Assembly: GCA_045863575.1 (NCBI GenBank)
Contig: BTUC01000324.1
Span: forward strand, 1-8,119
Reading direction: 5' to 3'
DNA from: JAAXZI01 sp045863575
Lineage (GTDB): Bacteria; Planctomycetota; Phycisphaerae; UBA1845; PWPN01
DNA length: 8,119 bases
In this document: positions 6,456 through 8,119 of the stretch, piece by piece
Layout: each line of letters starts with the position of its first letter
Numbering within the stretch: the first letter of the stretch is position 1
Notes under the pieces: model-generated
Databases searched by the model: none
Told to the model about the DNA's origin: nothing
What the model saw: only the letters and a program-made list of their open reading frames with translations
Made by a program: the position numbers and the translations under genes

Positions 6456-6460
6456 GGAGG
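6456..6460 (+). promoter_or_regulatory. Ribosome binding site of the dehydrogenase
   Basis: GGAGG lies 8 nt before the ATG at 6469. An ATG at 6461 directly abuts it and is in another frame, so 6469 is the start. It also matches the usual MKA N-terminus of the family. Confidence 0.7.
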
Positions 6461-6468
6461 ATGCCCTC

Positions 6469-7476
6469 ATGAAGGCCTTTCAGATTCAGAATGCATTCGG
6501 GTTCGATTCACTGCGACTCGTGGACCTGCCCGCGCCCCAACCGGGGCCTGGCCAGGTGCTGCTGCGCATGAGAGCGCTGTCGTTGAATTTCCGCGACCTC
6601 ATGGTGGTCAAGGGCATTTACAACCCGCACATCCCGCTGCCGCGGATCCCCGTCTCCGATGGCGTCGGCGAGGTGGTCGAGGTCGGTCCGGGCGCCTCCC
6701 GGGTCCGCGTCGGGCAGCGCGTGGCCGGCATCTTCATGCCGGGCTGGGTCGAAGGGGAGCCCGATGCGGCCAAGGGGCAGACGGACCTGGGCGGCACAAT
6801 AGACGGGCTGGCGGCCGAATACGTCGTGCTCCACGAGCGAGGGGTGGTCGAAGTGCCGGAGCATCTGTCCGACGAGGCGGCGGCCTCACTACCTTGTGCG
6901 GCCGTCACCGCCTGGAACGCACTGGTCAACAGCGGCCGTCTGACCGCCGGCGAAAGCGTGCTGATTCTCGGCACCGGCGGGGTGGCTCTGTTCGCGCTGC
7001 AGTTCGCCAAACTGCACGGCGCGAGGGTGATCATCACCTCCAGCAGCGACGATAAGCTCGCGCGGGCCCGCGATCTGGGCGCCGATGAAGGCATCAACTA
7101 CACGACCACGCCGGGCTGGGAGCATCGGGTCCTGGAGCTCACCGGCGGGCGCGGCGTGGACCACGTCATCGAACTCGGCGGCGCCGGAACCCTGGGCCAG
7201 TCGCTGCAGTCCGTGCGCATCGGCGGCCACGTGGCCCTCATCGGCGTACTGACCGGCGCCGGCCAGGCGAATCCGCTGCCCGTGCTGATGCGCTCGATAC
7301 GCCTGCAAGGCATCTTCGTGGGTAGCCGAGTGATGTTCGAAGCCATGAACCGGGCCATCGCGTTGCACAAGCTCGAGCCGGTGGTGGACCGCGTCTTCCC
7401 GTTCGACGAACTGCCCCAGGCGCTGCGCTACATGGAACAGGGGAAACACTTCGGGAAAATAGGGCTGAGGTTTTAG
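6469..7476 (+). CDS. Zinc-less medium-chain alcohol dehydrogenase/quinone oxidoreductase family (MDR7-like)
   Basis: A complete 335-residue cytoplasmic oxidoreductase of the medium-chain dehydrogenase/reductase superfamily. The GroES-like N-terminal domain (1 to about 125) shows MKAFQIQ, PGPGQVLLRMRALSLNFRDL (26-44) and SDGVGEVVEVG (63-73). The usual catalytic Cys and GHE zinc ligands are replaced (Asn40-Phe-Arg-Asp and Ser63-Asp-Gly), and the structural-zinc cysteine lobe is absent, so catalysis should be zinc-independent. The Rossmann domain has GTGGVALFALQFAK (168-181), then TSSSDDKLARA (190-200), with no acidic residue at the end of beta-2, which suggests NADP(H) preference. DRVFPF (307-312) and HFGKIGLRF (327-335) close the protein, as in the MDR7 group of COG0604 proteins. 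The substrate is unknown; such enzymes reduce enones, quinones or aldehydes. It follows the small membrane protein by 53 nt and is probably co-transcribed with it. No anomalies are seen. Confidence 0.92.
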   Translation: MKAFQIQNAFGFDSLRLVDLPAPQPGPGQVLLRMRALSLNFRDLMVVKGIYNPHIPLPRIPVSDGVGEVVEVGPGASRVRVGQRVAGIFMPGWVEGEPDAAKGQTDLGGTIDGLAAEYVVLHERGVVEVPEHLSDEAAASLPCAAVTAWNALVNSGRLTAGESVLILGTGGVALFALQFAKLHGARVIITSSSDDKLARARDLGADEGINYTTTPGWEHRVLELTGGRGVDHVIELGGAGTLGQSLQSVRIGGHVALIGVLTGAGQANPLPVLMRSIRLQGIFVGSRVMFEAMNRAIALHKLEPVVDRVFPFDELPQALRYMEQGKHFGKIGLRF

Positions 7477-7543
7477 GCTCCGTGGGAAGGCATGATGTTG
7501 AGCAAGCGAACCTTATCGCATTTGTCATTCTGGATTGCGCCTT

Positions 7544-7553
7544 NNNNNNNNNN
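7544..7553. other. Assembly gap (10 N)
   Basis: Ten undetermined bases lie between the dehydrogenase and the last membrane protein, at about the point where base composition changes. The true length is unknown, so the frame relation and even the adjacency of the two sides are uncertain. In the 67 nt between the dehydrogenase stop and the gap, an ATGATG (7492-7497) preceded by GGAAGG could be the start of the gene continuing after the gap. Confidence 0.95.
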
Positions 7554-7555
7554 TT

Positions 7556-7873
7556 TCGAGTCTTTTTACACTGGAACACAATGCACAGTTGGTGGCTGCC
7601 TTACTCGTGATATGCTACGCGGGGGCTCTTCTTTGGGCTGTACGGTCCGCATACTCAGGACCTTGGAATGCGCTCACTGCATTCGAACTTGTCGTCACCT
7701 TCCTTCTTTGTGCTGTTACAACTCCGAAGGCGGGGAGGATCGTGCCGCCTGTTACGCAAATCCCAGAGTCGGTTTGGGCCATGTGTTTTCACTTGGTTAC
7801 AATGGTAGTTGTTATCCTTCCATTATGGGCCGATCGGCGTCGGCGCAGCAGCCAGAGTGGATTCGATTCTTGA
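7556..7873 (+). CDS. Small three-helix membrane protein, N-terminus lost in gap
   Basis: The frame that begins after the gap gives 105 residues ending at TGA 7871-7873. Hydrophobic segments lie at about 11-29 (QLVAALLVICYAGALLWAV), 38-55 (ALTAFELVVTFLLCAV) and 72-91 (SVWAMCFHLVTMVVVILPLW). A cytoplasmic-type basic end (ADRRRRSSQ) follows the last. I do not recognise the family. If the gap is really ten bases, a TTG at 7535 could start it. If not, the ATG at 7492 or 7495 with GGAAGG upstream, in a different frame as written, may supply the N-terminus (MLSKRTLSHLSFWIAP). Base composition is clearly lower in GC than in the neighbouring genes, suggesting a separate origin. It converges on the RAYT fragment, with about 42 nt and a hairpin between them. 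A competing long frame over the same stretch lacks helices and looks like a shadow. Confidence 0.6.
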   Translation, partial: SSLFTLEHNAQLVAALLVICYAGALLWAVRSAYSGPWNALTAFELVVTFLLCAVTTPKAGRIVPPVTQIPESVWAMCFHLVTMVVVILPLWADRRRRSSQSGFDS

Positions 7874-7884
7874 AGGAGTATGAG

Positions 7885-7914
7885 GACAGAAAAGGGGTCG
7901 GGAGTCGATCTGTC
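7885..7914. repeat. REP-like hairpin next to the RAYT fragment
   Basis: A perfect 6-bp inverted repeat, GACAGA (7885-7890) and TCTGTC (7909-7914), encloses AAAGGGGTCGGGAGTCGA. This inner sequence can itself form TCG/CGA pairing (7898-7900 with 7906-7908) and contains GGAG. It ends one base before the stop codon side of the RAYT gene. RAYT transposases act on short palindromic REP elements that often flank their genes, so this is a plausible REP copy or element boundary. Only one copy is visible here. Confidence 0.42.
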
Positions 7915-7915
7915 T

Positions 7916-8119
7916 CTATCTGGCCTCATCTTCGCTCTTTCTCGGCCTACCGATGGGCCGCAGGGTGGACTCCAGTCCCAGTTTGGCGGCTGTTCGGCGC
8001 TGCCAGGATTCCTCGCCAAAGGGCGTCCCGCGGCGGATGGACCGGCGGATGGCTTCGGTTTCCGGCGAGGTCTGGGCCCGGTTGACGCAGGCCGTCCAGT
8101 CCCGCGGCGGACGCACCGG
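7916..8119 (-). CDS. REP-associated tyrosine transposase (RAYT), C-terminal fragment
   Basis: The minus-strand frame is open from the right edge to TAG at 7918-7916, giving the last 67 residues of a protein whose start lies outside the window. The sequence PRDWTACVN, then 'RRSIRRGTPFGEESW', 'RTAAKLGLESTL' and 'RPIGRPRK', is the characteristic C-terminal part of RAYT/TnpA-REP proteins (family pattern: GRPFG-x-x-x-W, LGLxSTLRPRGRPRK). These are relatives of IS200/IS605 Y1 transposases that cleave single-stranded REP hairpins. The HUH motif and the catalytic tyrosine would be upstream and cannot be checked, so an intact or degenerate copy cannot be told apart. The part present is uninterrupted and ends normally. 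A candidate REP hairpin lies immediately downstream. This is the only mobile-element gene in the window. Confidence 0.85.
   Translation of the reverse strand, partial: PVRPPRDWTACVNRAQTSPETEAIRRSIRRGTPFGEESWQRRTAAKLGLESTLRPIGRPRKSEDEAR

Noticed and set aside
7492..8085. 197-residue open frame crossing the second gap
   Set aside because: After the gap it competes with a frame containing three clear hydrophobic helices and with the antisense RAYT end. Its own sequence is Cys/Arg/Ser rich without domain features.
1..8119. CRISPR array, tRNA or rRNA genes
   Set aside because: No regularly spaced direct repeats, cloverleaf-like sequence with a T-loop motif, or rRNA-like conserved stretch was seen on either strand.

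Overview
This is a GC-rich, gene-dense bacterial window that looks like part of a metagenomic or draft scaffold. Two runs of exactly ten N (5426-5435 and 7544-7553) are most simply scaffolding gaps. The best taxonomic clue is the secreted protein encoded at 2793-4505. It ends in a double EF-hand/dockerin-like tail with 'DFGAFQTCLTGP' and 'DFGLFQGCLSGP' type repeats, a tail I associate with Planctomycetota, especially Phycisphaerae-like lineages. A sulfatase fragment, a BACON-like domain and a REP-associated transposase fit that setting. The taxonomy is an inference from remembered family patterns, not a search result.

Layout. The left edge holds the C-terminal end of a probable sulfatase (+). 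Next is a complete Uup-type ABC-F ATPase (+, start at 355), preceded by a perfect TATAAT. Convergent to it, and overlapping its 3' end by 140 bp, is tag (DNA-3-methyladenine glycosylase I, -). The minus strand then carries, reading leftwards, a soluble PAS histidine kinase (5813-4638, containing the first N gap), a secreted propeller/BACON/dockerin-like protein (4505-2793) and tag (2743-2054). Gaps of 132 and 49 nt separate them, so partial co-transcription is possible. A 311-nt divergent region (5814-6124) separates the kinase from a plus-strand pair: a 96-residue three-helix membrane protein and a zinc-less medium-chain dehydrogenase/reductase of the MDR7-like group. This region carries a cluster of short inverted repeats.

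After the second N gap the composition drops. Hand counts give 47-50% GC in two 60-nt samples against 67% in a sample of the dehydrogenase. This last part holds a small three-helix membrane protein lacking its start, a REP-like hairpin, and the C-terminal end of a REP-associated tyrosine transposase (RAYT) running in from the right edge.

No complete new defence or metabolic system is visible. The genes read as a mixed housekeeping and accessory set: ribosome-associated ATPase, alkylation repair, sensing, surface or secreted binding, and redox. The points most worth a second look are the cysteine-rich PAS domain of the kinase, the tag/uup antisense overlap, the inverted-repeat cluster upstream of the membrane protein, and the RAYT with its candidate REP element.
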